This document shows positions 10,701 to 20,861 of a stretch of DNA of 64,000 nucleotides, piece by piece. The notes below the pieces were generated by a model, which had not been told where the DNA came from, searched no databases, and saw nothing but the letters and a program-made list of their open reading frames with translations. Origin of the DNA: Rhynchopus euleeides. Its lineage: Eukaryota; Euglenozoa; Diplonemea; Diplonemida; Diplonemidae. The DNA lies in the NCBI GenBank assembly GCA_963210315.1, contig OY723321.1:496001-560000 (forward strand). The letters run 5' to 3'. Position numbers and translations under genes: made by a program. Position 1 is the stretch's first letter, and the number at the start of each line of letters is the position of its first letter.

Positions 10701-12907
10701 CTGTCGATAACCTGCCGCAGCGTCTCCTGATAGCAGTACTCCATCTGGATGTAGCACACAGTCTTTGTCACAAACCCGGAGTCGTCGTCATCCTGGTTCT
10801 CTGAGGAGTCATCGCTGTCGTCGTCACAGCCGTAGCTGGAGGCGATGATCTTGCTGTGCTGCGCCTCCACAACAGCCGTGGGGCCAGACCCATCACGCGG
10901 CGTCTTCTCCTCTTCAAACCACGCCACGAAATACCGCACGATATAGGGGTGCCCCAGCCGGGCTAGGGTACGGATCTCCGCGATGACATAGCGGTACCTC
11001 TCAAACTTCTTCTGCTTCTTCTTCACCCCACCGGGAGCCTCGCCTTGGGGGGGCACGGCGAACTGCGACAGCTCCACACGCTTCACAGCGTAGTACATCC
11101 CGTCGAGGTTGTTCTGCACCTGCTCCACACGACCCTGCCCGCCCTGCCCCAGGGTCTTGATGGGGACGAGCTGCTCGCGATACCACGACCTGCCGAACCT
11201 CCCCGACGGGGCAGCGCTGTGGCGCGAAGGGAGCGTCTCCGATGTGATGAGCTTCGACAGCGCCGCCTTGAAGGCATCCGTGGTGCACCCAGTCTTCGAC
11301 CCCCCAGAGTCGTCCGCCCCGAGGGCGGGGTGGAGCACGTCGTTCCCCTCCATCATCTGGATGATCGACTCCCGCACCGTGTCATCGACATCCGTATCCT
11401 CCAGCAGCATCCGGAGGGCGATCTGCCTCCGCCGGTCCACCGGGGTCAGGGTGGTGGCACGCGGTTTCCGAGGAGGGCTGTCCGCATCGTCGAAGCTCAC
11501 CTCGTCTGTTTTTGCCGCTAAGCGCTTCCCTTTTCGTTTTCGCGCAGACCCAGACACCGCCTTCTTCGCAGCGGGCCGGGTGGAATACTGCCTGAACCCC
11601 CCCGACGACGAAGATGATGAATCCGAACTCCCCGAGTCTGACTCACCCGACCCCTCTGTATCCGACTCCTCCCCGGAGTCGCTTGAGGATGAGTTGCTGC
11701 TGTCGCTGCAAACCGAGCTCGACGGCGCAGTGTCCTCTGCAGGCTGATCCGCAACAGACCCGGGCAGCGGACCAGGCGACGAGGAGGTCGGGGAGGACTG
11801 CTCCTGCGAGGACTCCTCCTCGAGATTAGGCTGTTTGAACCCCGAAGAGGCCCCGCGCTTTGACGCGCCTCCCCGGCTGCCCGCATGCCGCGACCCTTTG
11901 TGCGCCGCAGCGTTTGCAGGGGAGGGGGGCTCCCGATGGGTGCGCTTCTGCTGCGCAGCCTCCGAGTCAGGCTCGCTCTCCGACTCCGCGCGCCGCAGCG
12001 CACCGGATGAGGTGTCCATATCCCGCTTGCTCCGCATGTTGTAGAGAGCTGTCTTCATCGCATCGTCCACACCGCCCCGCTGCTTGGGGGAGGACGAGAG
12101 GGCAAGCCCCAACCCCTCCCGCTCCTCCCCATCAAGCGAAGCGCTGTTCAGCGATGCGGAGCGCTGCCGGCTCGCGGGGGGGTATGCAACGGCCTCCTCG
12201 CTCTCCTGCGCATCCCCCTCCGTCCGGAGGTTCTTCCGGAAGGACCTCAGGATGTCGAGGAAATCCTCACGCATCGCCTCCAGGAGGGTCCAGGGGAGAC
12301 TGCCGAGATCCCCTTCAGCTGCGATGGAGGTTGCGTTGCTGACGAGGCTTTTCTTGAGGGAGTTCCATTGGGAGCCGACAATGCGTTTGGAGGAGTGGAC
12401 AAGGCCTAGCCGCAGCGTGGCAGGCCAGTCGTCGCCATACAGAAACACGATGTCGAAGCAGCAGGCTGCCTCTTTGCTGTTCTCCTTGATGCGCACGGTG
12501 AGCTGCGGCAGCCCCCCCGAGGAGGACTCCTGCGCATCCCACTCGTCTGCCCCGGAGAGCATCGACATGAGAGCTGACATGTTCTCCCTCGCCTCCTGGT
12601 TCTGCGATGCCTTCCCCTGCGGCGGGCGCTTCACCTGCCCCCCGGAGGCAGGCCACAGCCACTCCACCTGGGTGCCCTTCTTCTTCGTCACATTGCAGAG
12701 GTTGACGTGTGCCGGCCACTCCTTCGACGGCACGTCGGCTGCGCAGTGGGGGCACTGCCACCAGTCCTCCTCCGCGGCATCCTTCTGGCCAGCCCCGCGT
12801 GCCCGCCCAGATTGGGCGGACTTCCGTACCTCCCTTCTCGCCGTGATGGTGCCGTTGATGCCACCGTGGTGTATGGGGGAGGGGGGGGATGCGGCTGAAG
12901 GGGGTGC
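1758..12907 (-). CDS. GCN2: GCN2-like eIF2-alpha kinase (RWD, kinase, HisRS-like), 5' end incomplete
   Basis: Exons read 12907-9044, 8929-7952 and 2000-1758, about 1694 residues, close to the usual GCN2 length. Numbering from 12733, the order is a CxxC-x12-HxxxC zinc-finger-like segment straddling residue 1, an RWD-like domain (about 50-165), a Ser/acidic linker, and a kinase (about 520-880) with GQGGQG at 529-534, Lys551, HRDLKPEN near 712 and DFG at 741-743. An acidic kinase insert (about 610-655) and a HisRS-like domain (about 930 onward) follow. GCN2 senses uncharged tRNA and phosphorylates eIF2alpha in the cytosol. Both introns are phase 0 with GTATG donors: 8930-9043 (114 bp) and 2001-7951 (5951 bp). 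The last exon adds a Lys/Arg-rich tail that fits the ribosome-binding C-terminus. No ATG is in frame before the apparent acceptor at 12908-12910, so a first exon is missing. The family call is firm; the last exon is inferred from frame and splice signals. Confidence 0.9.
2048..2260 (+). repeat. Left 213 bp terminal inverted repeat
   Basis: This is the inverse complement of 7586-7798 with only scattered mismatches. Its last 32 bases (about 2229-2260) recur directly at 2607-2639, so the left arm is broken by an extra 379 bp that the right arm lacks. Confidence 0.85.
2261..2639. repeat. 379 bp insertion or duplication in the left arm, bounded by ~32 bp direct repeats
   Basis: The right arm runs continuously from the main inverted repeat into its subterminal part. 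In the left arm the same join is separated by this segment. The 32 bp sequence ending CCCCCAGCCCT occurs on both sides, which suggests slippage or a recombination event rather than a simple transposon insertion. Confidence 0.6.
2654..3003. mobile_element. Nested ~350 bp fold-back element
   Basis: The ends are GGAAATGGGTGAAA and its complement TTTCACCCATTTCC. Comparison with the uninterrupted right arm, where TTCAGAG is followed directly by CACGG, shows that this piece was inserted. Inside it, 2850-2895 and 2950-2992 form a second long hairpin around the sequence AGCCGATGTT and its complement. No target duplication can be fixed with certainty. Confidence 0.65.
3066..3150. repeat. Tandem palindromic GGTACC repeats (left subterminal)
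   Basis: Four to five copies of a roughly 20 bp unit, TTTAGGTACCC plus AGGGTACC, stand in tandem. Each unit is close to self-complementary. The matching cluster in the right arm lies at 7466-7523. The repeats are subterminal in the large intronic element, where transposases of several families bind, but no binding is shown here. Confidence 0.7.
3606..3659. repeat. 24 bp-stem hairpin
   Basis: Positions 3606-3629 and 3636-3659 are inverted complements with a single mismatch, separated by six bases. It lies in the interior of the intronic element and may be the remnant of a small fold-back insertion. Confidence 0.75.
4097..4148 (+). repeat. 52 bp dispersed hairpin module (M1)
   Basis: The module opens TTCACTACCGTGGCCTCCGG and contains a perfect 9 bp stem (CTGGGGGGC and its complement) around the loop TCC, then a run of C. 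At least 14 copies or partial copies occur in this window, inside elements that are otherwise unrelated. No promoter or coding role is evident. Confidence 0.85.
4203..4273 (-). repeat. ~70 bp dispersed module (M3)
   Basis: Read on the minus strand, this segment contains CCTGCGCGCGTCCTGTCGTA followed by GGCTGCTTGGTGGGG. It recurs on the plus strand at 56938-57012 with a few mismatches. It lies beside a GC hairpin here and a poly-T tract there, so it looks like a mobile or shuffled module. Confidence 0.7.
4297..4321. repeat. GC hairpin with GAA loop
   Basis: An 11 bp perfect stem of alternating GC closes a three-base GAA loop (CCGAAGG at the tip) and is followed by A-runs. The same architecture recurs at 32318-32344 and 62041-62065. 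Confidence 0.8.
4381..4680. repeat. Two diverged tandem copies of a ~114 bp unit
   Basis: The segments 4381-4494 and about 4568-4680 both run from a G-run plus ACCTTTTC through GGGGTGGGCCTATTTTGGAC to a CCCTAAAATGG end. They differ by scattered substitutions, so this is an old local duplication. Confidence 0.65.
4748..4832 (+). repeat. ~85 bp dispersed module (M2)
   Basis: It begins GTATTGCAATTTGGGTT and ends GGGCCCGCTATCCTAC. A close copy occurs once in each unit of the 6.4 kb array, at 30040-30121, 36424-36505 and 42789-42870. A small RNA gene was considered because of local stem potential, but no known RNA could be matched. Confidence 0.7.
5942..5977 (-). repeat. ~35 bp dispersed module (M5)
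   Basis: The minus strand carries GATAAGGCGTTGTGTGTGCG followed by CCAAACCCGGG. The plus strand repeats it at 13481-13514 with one or two changes. It is short but far too similar for chance. Confidence 0.6.
7466..7585 (-). repeat. Right subterminal GGTACC cluster and adjoining arm
   Basis: This is the inverse counterpart of about 3003-3150. It includes three GGTACCC palindromes followed by sequence that continues without interruption into the right terminal repeat. It is the reference state that reveals the two insertions in the left arm. Confidence 0.7.
7586..7798 (-). repeat. Right 213 bp terminal inverted repeat
   Basis: Inverse complement of 2048-2260. The outer end ACCCATAT at 7791-7798 lies about 153 bp inside the GCN2 intron donor. 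Confidence 0.85.
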
Positions 12908-15168
12908 CTGTTTTGGTTAGGGGTGTGTTTTGAAAGGCCTCTCATGATGTCAAATGATCACGGAGGGGGGGGGGTAGTGAAATAGAAGTGGAAGGGGGCA
13001 CAAGAATGATCACCCTTCACTTGTTGTGCAGGGAAATGATCACGGAGAGGGGGCTTTGATCGTCGAGGGTGAATGGAAAAAGTAAGTCTCCCAGCACCTT
13101 CTTGCAATGTTTAAGTCCATCACGAAGGGGGGGGGGGGGGGGTGATCAGCGTGCCGCAAGGCGGTGCCAAATGGGAAACGGGGTGGGTGGGTGGGTGTGG
13201 GGGAGGGCTTGCCCATATTTTCTCCTGGCAGATCTTTCTTGAGATCTTTTGGGGTGCCTTCCGATATCCCGTGTCACTAAGACTGTGCCACGTTGCAAAA
13301 CCGATTGTGTGAAGCACAGCCCACCTCTGCGTTTCTGAGCGCAGAAACCCTTTAATTTGAAAGACAGATCGAGAGAGATAGAGATCGAGATAGAGAGAAG
13401 GGAGGGGGGGGGGTTGCTGCATGAGAGGTGTACGAAAGCAAACAGCAGGGCCACTGACATCCTTCAGTCAGGATCGAAAAAGATAAGGCGTTGTTTGTGC
13501 GCCAAACCCGGGGGAAATCGTACTCCTTTCGCTTTATTATAGACACCCTGTCCAGCAACTGTGGGAGAACAGTTCCGGACTACTTTTTGTTGAGCGCACA
13601 CTTGCTGTCTCAAGGCTGTGTAGAGGCCCTGTGAAGTGGCATGAGGTGCTAAACCAAAGCTTCAGTCGTACGATTTCCTTCGTTACTTCGCGACTTCGCT
13701 ACGCTTCGTCGCTCGTAACTAGTAAAAAAAATACGGCAACAGCATGAGCCGCGTGATTACACCGGAATCGGATTCCATCCCTTCTCTGGAGCCGACAGTT
13801 TTCCCCCCTTTCAGAATCGGGGAGCAGCTTTTTTCCACACACACAGTCGAAAGGAAAGGGGATCCACTTGCACATGTCTGGAATCGGATTTCGTGTGAAA
13901 TCATGCCGGTGTCACTCAAAGTCGGACGCACACCCTCTCGGGCTGGGCACTTCTGAACATTTTCTAGCCTCCAGTGGGAGGCGCACGCTGTGTCGCATGA
14001 TGTCAACAGGATCCTTGTCGGTGGCAAAATAATAGAGCAGGGCAGCGATTATGGTCAACAAATGCAGGCCTCCACAGCAGGTTGGGGGAAGTTACTATTC
14101 TTTTCGCTTGCTCAAGATTTTTCTTTGGCACAAACAGCAGTGTGCGCTGTTTCGTTAACCTGCGTGGGGCGCATGAGTTACAACACAGGGGCGCTGACAA
14201 CAGCTTTCCTTTGTTTCGGAGCCACCAGGATCCTGGAGAAAACGCAATACAACCACACACTCCTCCACACACGGAACACACACCACAACCTGGCCAACGC
14301 CACCACTGGCGACGATCCGGGGAAGGAGGGGAGGGGCACATCGGATCTCGAACCCAGTGTAATGAGAGACAGAAATGTAACCTGAAGGCTGCATCGGTTG
14401 GCTGTCGCTTCCGACATCCGCCCTGCCCACTGAAAAAAGCACATCAGGGGGCCAGGAGGAGGGGATATACCGGAGGGGTTTGGCCTGCCTCAACCCGGCA
14501 CGGCCAGGGGATATGTGCAACACATGACCCCATGGCTATGCCGGGAACTCCCAGGCCAACACCAAAGGTGAAAGAGACAGCGGGTGTGGGTGTGGTGGTA
14601 AAGCAGCGGCGATAGCGTGGCTCGGTTCTCGTGTTGTGGCCTGGGCAGGGTGACACTTCGCGGGTGGCCAGTTTCGCTAAAAACCCAAAGCTGCAAGACA
14701 CAACGTTGAGAGAAATAAAGTGAGATTCGCTGCACCTTCACTTTTTTTTTGAAGGTGCGTCAGGGCTATGTGTTCTGCCCAGGGGGGGAGAGGAGGGAAT
14801 CGCTATCCACTCTGTGCCAAACTTCTGATGCCAGCTGGCGGCATGCGGGGCATCCATTCCTCCCTTTTCACTCGGGAAGGGGTGGGGGGGGGCAAAGCGA
14901 CTGCCACCCCACATCAGCGTTTGCTGCGGAGGGTGTGTTGTGTTGTTGCCCGAAAAGCGCTGATATCGCCGACCCTCCCGCAATCCTTGCTGGACACTGG
15001 CATGATTCCTGCTTCCCGTGTCGACCGTCCCAACCCCTTTCCCCCCCAGAGTTCCTTAGAGGCGGCTGCTCAATGGTATTTCCAGCGTGCAGCGCGACAC
15101 CTGCCCGAGAAAAGAAACCAAAGCGTGTTGTGAGTACGGAGGCCCCCCCATCGGCTTCCCGAAAGCAG
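12908..15168. other. No gene recognised; upstream of the visible GCN2 exons
   Basis: There are no convincing open frames. The segment AACAG at 12908-12912 on the minus strand looks like a splice acceptor, so an unseen first GCN2 exon and its promoter may lie here, but no donor of the local GTATG type was found. The stretch holds G-runs at 12962-12974 and 13126-13142, repeated ATGATCACGGAG words, and a copy of the M5 module at 13481-13514. Confidence 0.5.
13682..13719 (-). repeat. Hairpin rich in GCGAAG on the minus strand
   Basis: The outer bases GTTAC and GTAAC pair. Inside them the minus strand has a stem with adjacent G-A and A-G oppositions and a loop region containing GCGAAG. It resembles the triple hairpins at 62353-62452. 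Confidence 0.55.
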
Positions 15169-16462
15169 GCGAGACTGCCACCCCGGATCACGGTGCAATG
15201 ATATTCACAAAGCAACGTGATCTCTGAAGGGCACACGCCGTGCAAACGTCTGGGAAACAATCTGGGGTCCTCTGCACAGTCGATGAAAGAAGATGTTAAG
15301 GCAGTTCCACCAGAACGAAGGGTATGAGAGAGCAGCGCCATGCCTCAGGATATGCGACGGCACAACCACAATGGGAGACCCGGGAAGCACTTAATCACTA
15401 GCACGCGAGGTGGGGGAGCTGTGTGATCTCGTGCTTGAGGTGTGAACAATCGCACAGCGCTCCAGAGACATGGGGTGCGTGAGATTTGCGTGAGTGGGGA
15501 GTTTAGTCGTATACATTTCGTTAAAAGGATAGAAGGTAGAACTTTCCCCGGCCAGGAACTGTGCGAACTGATTGTTTTGTTGAGAAGACAGGGTATTGTC
15601 TCAGATTTTGGGACAAAAGACAGTTCGTGGTCACAACCTAAAATTTATGGAAAAAAACATGGTTCTTTCGCTGCTGCTCGACTTGGCTTTGTTCCGCCGA
15701 TCATAACGGAGAATAGCAACCAACACTACAGGGGGATCTTCGCTATCAGCAAGGTTTCGGCAAAGTTCGGCAGTTTCAGTTTCCTCACAAAAAAAAGACG
15801 AAAATACGGCAAAACCGCACCATTTTCGGCATCGCAGCGAAAACCCCCCGCAGAATCATGCGCAATACTGGGAGGCGGGTGCGAAATAATTACCTGTGCC
15901 CTGCTGGATCACAAAGAAAATGCAAATCAAATTGTTTTGTTTGAAACGCAGACCCTCTTCTTCGTTTGCACCACATCCCCGGTATGGCAAGGTGAAGCGG
16001 TGTCCGTGGAGGGTCGCCAGATCACAGCTAAAAAGACACAGAACGTTTTCCAGACCATCGCCTCCTCGGGGGGCAATACGTGTCTTGGGTCTGAAAGAGA
16101 ATAGTCAGTCGACCTCGGGGGCTGGCATGGACGACACGGTATGTTATAACGGGCACACCTGCCTGGGCTGCTCTGCCCTATAGTGCACCCGACTACGACC
16201 CAGACAGCCTAGACGCTGTACACGCGAAACAATCACCTGCTGTGTGTGCTGTTACCGGCAAGCCGGGAAGTAATTGAGCGAATCGCATGGTGAAGACAGG
16301 GTCGTCGAGCAAACACACTCTGTCGGACAGGAGTGACGTCGGAAGTCAGGGAACACACCCTGCTGCGGGGGAAAGACTCGAGATGGTGGCCAGAGAATCT
16401 CCAAAAAGCACTCTCCTGCAGATGCGGGTGGAGGGTGCGATGCACCGGCTGGCAGAGCGGGG
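15169..16462. other. Downstream part of duplication unit A; doubtful plus-strand open frame
   Basis: Most of this stretch has no recognised gene. A 220-codon plus-strand frame at 15442-16104 starts with GTG, has no known domain, overlaps A-rich low-complexity sequence and lacks local splice or start context. It recurs unchanged at 19841-20503 only because the whole unit is duplicated. I regard it as probably non-coding. Confidence 0.4.
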
Positions 16463-19314
16463 TTAGCACGCGCCAGCGCAATCACATCCGCCACAATCAC
16501 ACCCGTTGCAATCACAGTCGCAGTCGCAGTCCGGACAGTCCACATCACAGCTGCAGCAATCGAACCATTCACAGTCAATATCGCAGCAGCAGTCGGGGCA
16601 ATTGCTGGACGTATTGCCACCACCGAACCAGTTATTGCCACCACCGAACCCACCGAACCCACCGTGGCCACCCCAACCGCTCAGCCCCGCGTCTGTAATA
16701 CCGGAGGCAAGCGCCACACCCAGGCACAGCCCGAGAACGACTGCCGTGCCCGCAGCGGCACCAACAGCAATAGCTGCGAGTTTACGCCGGTCAGCGGCTG
16801 ACCGTGCATTCTTCCGGTTCTTCATGTAATCTTGGTGTTCCTTCACAGTCATCGGCACCAGCACAGACCTGTGGGATGATTCAGTGTTAGACCCACCCAG
16901 AGAAGGCACCAAGGGATGTGCTAAACAGAAGGGTGGCATGGCTGGCCAGACGCCCCTCCCATCACCCTCCCCCCCGAATGGGCTGGAACACAACCCAGGG
17001 CAAGCATACGTGGTGGCATCGCACGGAACACCTGACATGACAGACATGTCAACCGCCTTTGTCCGGTATGAATCACCTCCCTTTGTGTCGCCCAGACGCA
17101 CGGCAAGCCACATCTGAGCGAGCAGGGCGTCGAGCCGCTTTTTAGTCAAGAGCTTGTCCAGTGGGACGGGTGTGCACTGAGCGGTGATCTCTATCCGCAC
17201 ATCCATCCCGTCCCAAGACGTGCCTTGCACGTACAACACTTTCGGGAGGATTGCCGTGGGCACGCTTCCGGAGATGACGAGAGGCGCGCCGCAGGTCAAA
17301 TCCGGCACAGGGGACGGTGTGACATCCAGCTGCAAACCGTTCTGCGTAGTGAGTGTTATGTTCGTTAGGACAGGCCCTGTCGCCATGTAGATGAGGCGCA
17401 GCATGCGTGTCTCGATCGCCTCACCCGACAGCTCGTGGGTGTAACCCATGTGTCCCTTCCCCAGCAGCGACATCATCCTCAGGAAGTAGGCGTTGCAGTG
17501 CCGCCCCAAGCCGAAGGTGAGGATGCGCGGTGTCCTGGCGGAGCTCTTTGCCGCTTCGCTTTGAAACTTCACAAACTTCACAATGTCGGGCTCATCGTGA
17601 ACACACCCATCAGTGACCTGTGGGGTGAGGACATGATGCCGACGGGTGTCGGGAGGTACGACGGCACTGCCATCCCCTCCATGCAGGGGAGACCAACGGG
17701 GGGGAGGAGGGGGAAAACACATCACACGCCCACACCCCCACCCCACACCCATGACACCAGGCGGAGTGGAGTGGCGCAAAGAAGGATTGTTTGGCATACC
17801 AGCACAATGAAGGGAAGGGAAGCGACCCCACAATCCTTCAGCATGTCGTATGCCATCTCTACAGGGCCCTGGATGTTGGTAGCCCCGCCCGCCTCGATGC
17901 AGTCAATGACACGGTTCGCATCGTTGATCCCATACGGTGTAGCGGTCTGCATGCCGCACACAACATCTGTACCGTGGTTGAAGGCGATAATCGCAAACCG
18001 ATCGCCCGGAAATGACCCAGTGGGGTGCTGCAGTGCGCCGAGGGCAGACTTCAGGGCACGTTTTGCTGCAGCTATCGGGGCCCCCGCCATAGAGCCAGAT
18101 TGGTCGATGAGGAAGACTAGGCTGCGGGCGAACCTCCCGGTCTGCCCCTCGGGATGTGCCGGCGGGTTCAGCACAACGGAGAATGGGGTGACATCCGGGG
18201 AAGCTGTGTGGTGTGTCGTCCCGTGCGCAAACCCCGTGCTGTCAATCACCCCCACCAGCTCCTGCGGCATCCCCGCGGGAACCTTGTACATCGCCCGGCT
18301 GTCATGCACCAGCCACGTCGCTGTTGTCTGCCTGTTGACCAGCCTATACGCAAGACACAGATCCTTCCCACTCCAATCCCCTGCATCGGAATGCACCCAC
18401 GTATCCATGATCTGGTTATCCCCTTGGGGCACATGCGATGCACAGGAGGGCCCCGTCTCCACCAACGGGATGGACCCAGCCACAGGGACCCATGTCGCCC
18501 CACGCGCGTTGAGGTGGCACGACACCTGGCAGATGTCCGGCAGGGCTGACCCTGCAGGGAGGTAGCCAGAGTACTCAGAGTGCGCCTTCCCCAGGGGGAC
18601 CATCAGGAAGTAGGCGCATGCAGTGTGGTCGAAGATCAGGGGCTGGATGTAGTTGATGCTGAAGGCAACCACATCACCCCCCTGTGCCTCGAAGGGGAGG
18701 CGTGTGACGCAGGGGTCGTATTCCGCGCCTCCAGAGGGGGCGTTTCCGGAGGACTCTGTGACAACAGACTCCCACACGCGCTCCTGCGACGGGCCGCGGT
18801 GTGCAGAGGTGGAAGGGTTGATGTGCAGTGTCGCGCTTGTCAGCACACCCTCCTCAGTCAGGGGCAGGATGAACGTGCCGGTCCCCACGCCCGCGCCGTA
18901 TGGGATCTGGAATGTGCCCGACATTGCGACAAATGCGGTCGCGACATGCACCTCGATGTGTACGCTGAACTTCTCCAGAACGGCAAGCCTGTTATCCCCA
19001 GGGCATCGCAGGACAGGAAGGGGTGGGCTGCTCGCAGGCATCCGGTGCAGGTCAGGCAGTGGGATCGGGCTTGTCGATCCATCCGCACGTGTCAGGCCAG
19101 TCTGGTTTGAATTCGGGTCTCCAGGCGCCGGAGGCGCCGACGGGGCCAGCATCGAGCCCGCCTCGCAGGCAGACATTGTGGGGGGGGTGGAGGAGAAGGG
19201 GGGGGCACCTCGGCGGAGCGGCGGTGGTGTGTGTTGTCGCCCCCGGCCCACCCCAGGTTGGTTCGGGTCGTACATCAGGTAGACACTATCGTTCAGGGAG
19301 GAGTCGAGGTCCAT
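16463..19314 (-). CDS. VIT/von Willebrand factor A protein with membrane segment and Asp-Cys tail, copy A
   Basis: Exons 19314-17800, 17617-17010 and 16868-16463 give 842 residues. Introns of 182 and 141 bp have donors GTATGC; the second is read through as open frame if unspliced. After a Pro-rich N-terminus comes a VIT-like beta domain (about 100-390). The VWA domain (about 398-600) has MIDAS residues DQSGS at 404-408, ATN near 478 and VTDG created by splicing at 506. This set is typical of metal-dependent VWA domains in inter-alpha-trypsin-inhibitor-like proteins. A hydrophobic Ala/Val/Leu segment follows, then Gly/Trp repeats and a tail of alternating Asp and Cys. The family suggests adhesion or scaffolding; partner and location are unknown, and no signal peptide is clear. 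The start MDLDSS is the first in-frame ATG after C-rich leader sequence. Confidence 0.85.
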
Positions 19315-20861
19315 GGTCGGGGGGTGAGACAGAGAAGTCGAAAGGTAAAGAAGTGGGTGTGAATGAGCGGGTGGGTGGGTGGGGTATGTGTGGGGCGGTG
19401 TGAGCAGGAAGTATAAAAGAAATATAGGTACAAGAAAGCCCCACACGAACCTGTGGCGTGGGGAAAGGTCATGGTTTGTGATGGAATGCAGAGGCAGGCA
19501 TGCTGCCAGGAAGAGCTCATCCAGCGGCTCCAGTGTATTCTGCAGAATTGCATCGCCTCCATAGTTTGCGAGACTGCCACCCCGGATCACGGTGCAATGA
19601 TATTCACAAAGCAACGTGATCTCTGAAGGGCACACGCCGTGCAAACGTCTGGGAAACAATCTGGGGTCCTCTGCACAGTCGATGAAAGAAGATGTTAAGG
19701 CAGTTCCACCAGAACGAAGGGTATGAGAGAGCAGCGCCATGCCTCAGGATATGCGACGGCACAACCACAATGGGAGACCCGGGAAGCACTTAATCACTAG
19801 CACGCGAGGTGGGGGAGCTGTGTGATCTCGTGCTTGAGGTGTGAACAATCGCACAGCGCTCCAGAGACATGGGGTGCGTGAGATTTGCGTGAGTGGGGAG
19901 TTTAGTCGTATACATTTCGTTAAAAGGATAGAAGGTAGAACTTTCCCCGGCCAGGAACTGTGCGAACTGATTGTTTTGTTGAGAAGACAGGGTATTGTCT
20001 CAGATTTTGGGACAAAAGACAGTTCGTGGTCACAACCTAAAATTTATGGAAAAAAACATGGTTCTTTCGCTGCTGCTCGACTTGGCTTTGTTCCGCCGAT
20101 CATAACGGAGAATAGCAACCAACACTACAGGGGGATCTTCGCTATCAGCAAGGTTTCGGCAAAGTTCGGCAGTTTCAGTTTCCTCACAAAAAAAAGACGA
20201 AAATACGGCAAAACCGCACCATTTTCGGCATCGCAGCGAAAACCCCCCGCAGAATCATGCGCAATACTGGGAGGCGGGTGCGAAATAATTACCTGTGCCC
20301 TGCTGGATCACAAAGAAAATGCAAATCAAATTGTTTTGTTTGAAACGCAGACCCTCTTCTTCGTTTGCACCACATCCCCGGTATGGCAAGGTGAAGCGGT
20401 GTCCGTGGAGGGTCGCCAGATCACAGCTAAAAAGACACAGAACGTTTTCCAGACCATCGCCTCCTCGGGGGGCAATACGTGTCTTGGGTCTGAAAGAGAA
20501 TAGTCAGTCGACCTCGGGGGCTGGCATGGACGACACGGTATGTTATAACGGGCACACCTGCCTGGGCTGCTCTGCCCTATAGTGCACCCGACTACGACCC
20601 AGACAGCCTAGACGCTGTACACGCGAAACAATCACCTGCTGTGTGTGCTGTTACCGGCAAGCCGGGAAGTAATTGAGCGAATCGCATGGTGAAGACAGGG
20701 TCGTCGAGCAAACACACTCTGTCGGACAGGAGTGACGTCGGAAGTCAGGGAACACACCCTGCTGCGGGGGAAAGACTCGAGATGGTGGCCAGAGAATCTC
20801 CAAAAAGCACTCTCCTGCAGATGCGGGTGGAGGGTGCGATGCACCGGCTGGCAGAGCGGGG

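Larger units (their letters stand above)
15169..19567. repeat. Tandem duplication, unit A (4399 bp)
   Basis: Unit A starts GCGAGACTGCCACC and ends CATAGTTT. It is followed directly by unit B, which starts and ends with the same words. Differences between the units are few outside the insertion in B. Unit A holds the intact VIT/VWA gene and about 1.3 kb of downstream sequence. Confidence 0.92.

Noticed and set aside
15442..16104. 220-codon plus-strand frame repeated at 19841-20503 as a conserved gene
   Set aside because: Its conservation is explained by the tandem duplication; it starts with GTG, has no domain and crosses A-rich low-complexity sequence.
17435..18565. 376-codon plus-strand frame over the VIT/VWA gene
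   Set aside because: Antisense shadow of the exon encoding the MIDAS motif; no independent signal.
19220..19300. Small intron in the Pro-rich N-terminus of the VIT/VWA gene
   Set aside because: No GTATG-type donor there; the region can be read as low-complexity coding sequence, though this is not certain.
19314..19740. Upstream extension of the VIT/VWA reading frame to 19740
   Set aside because: The open frame continues through C-rich leader sequence and the duplication junction; the same words occur at 15341 without the gene, so this part is not coding.
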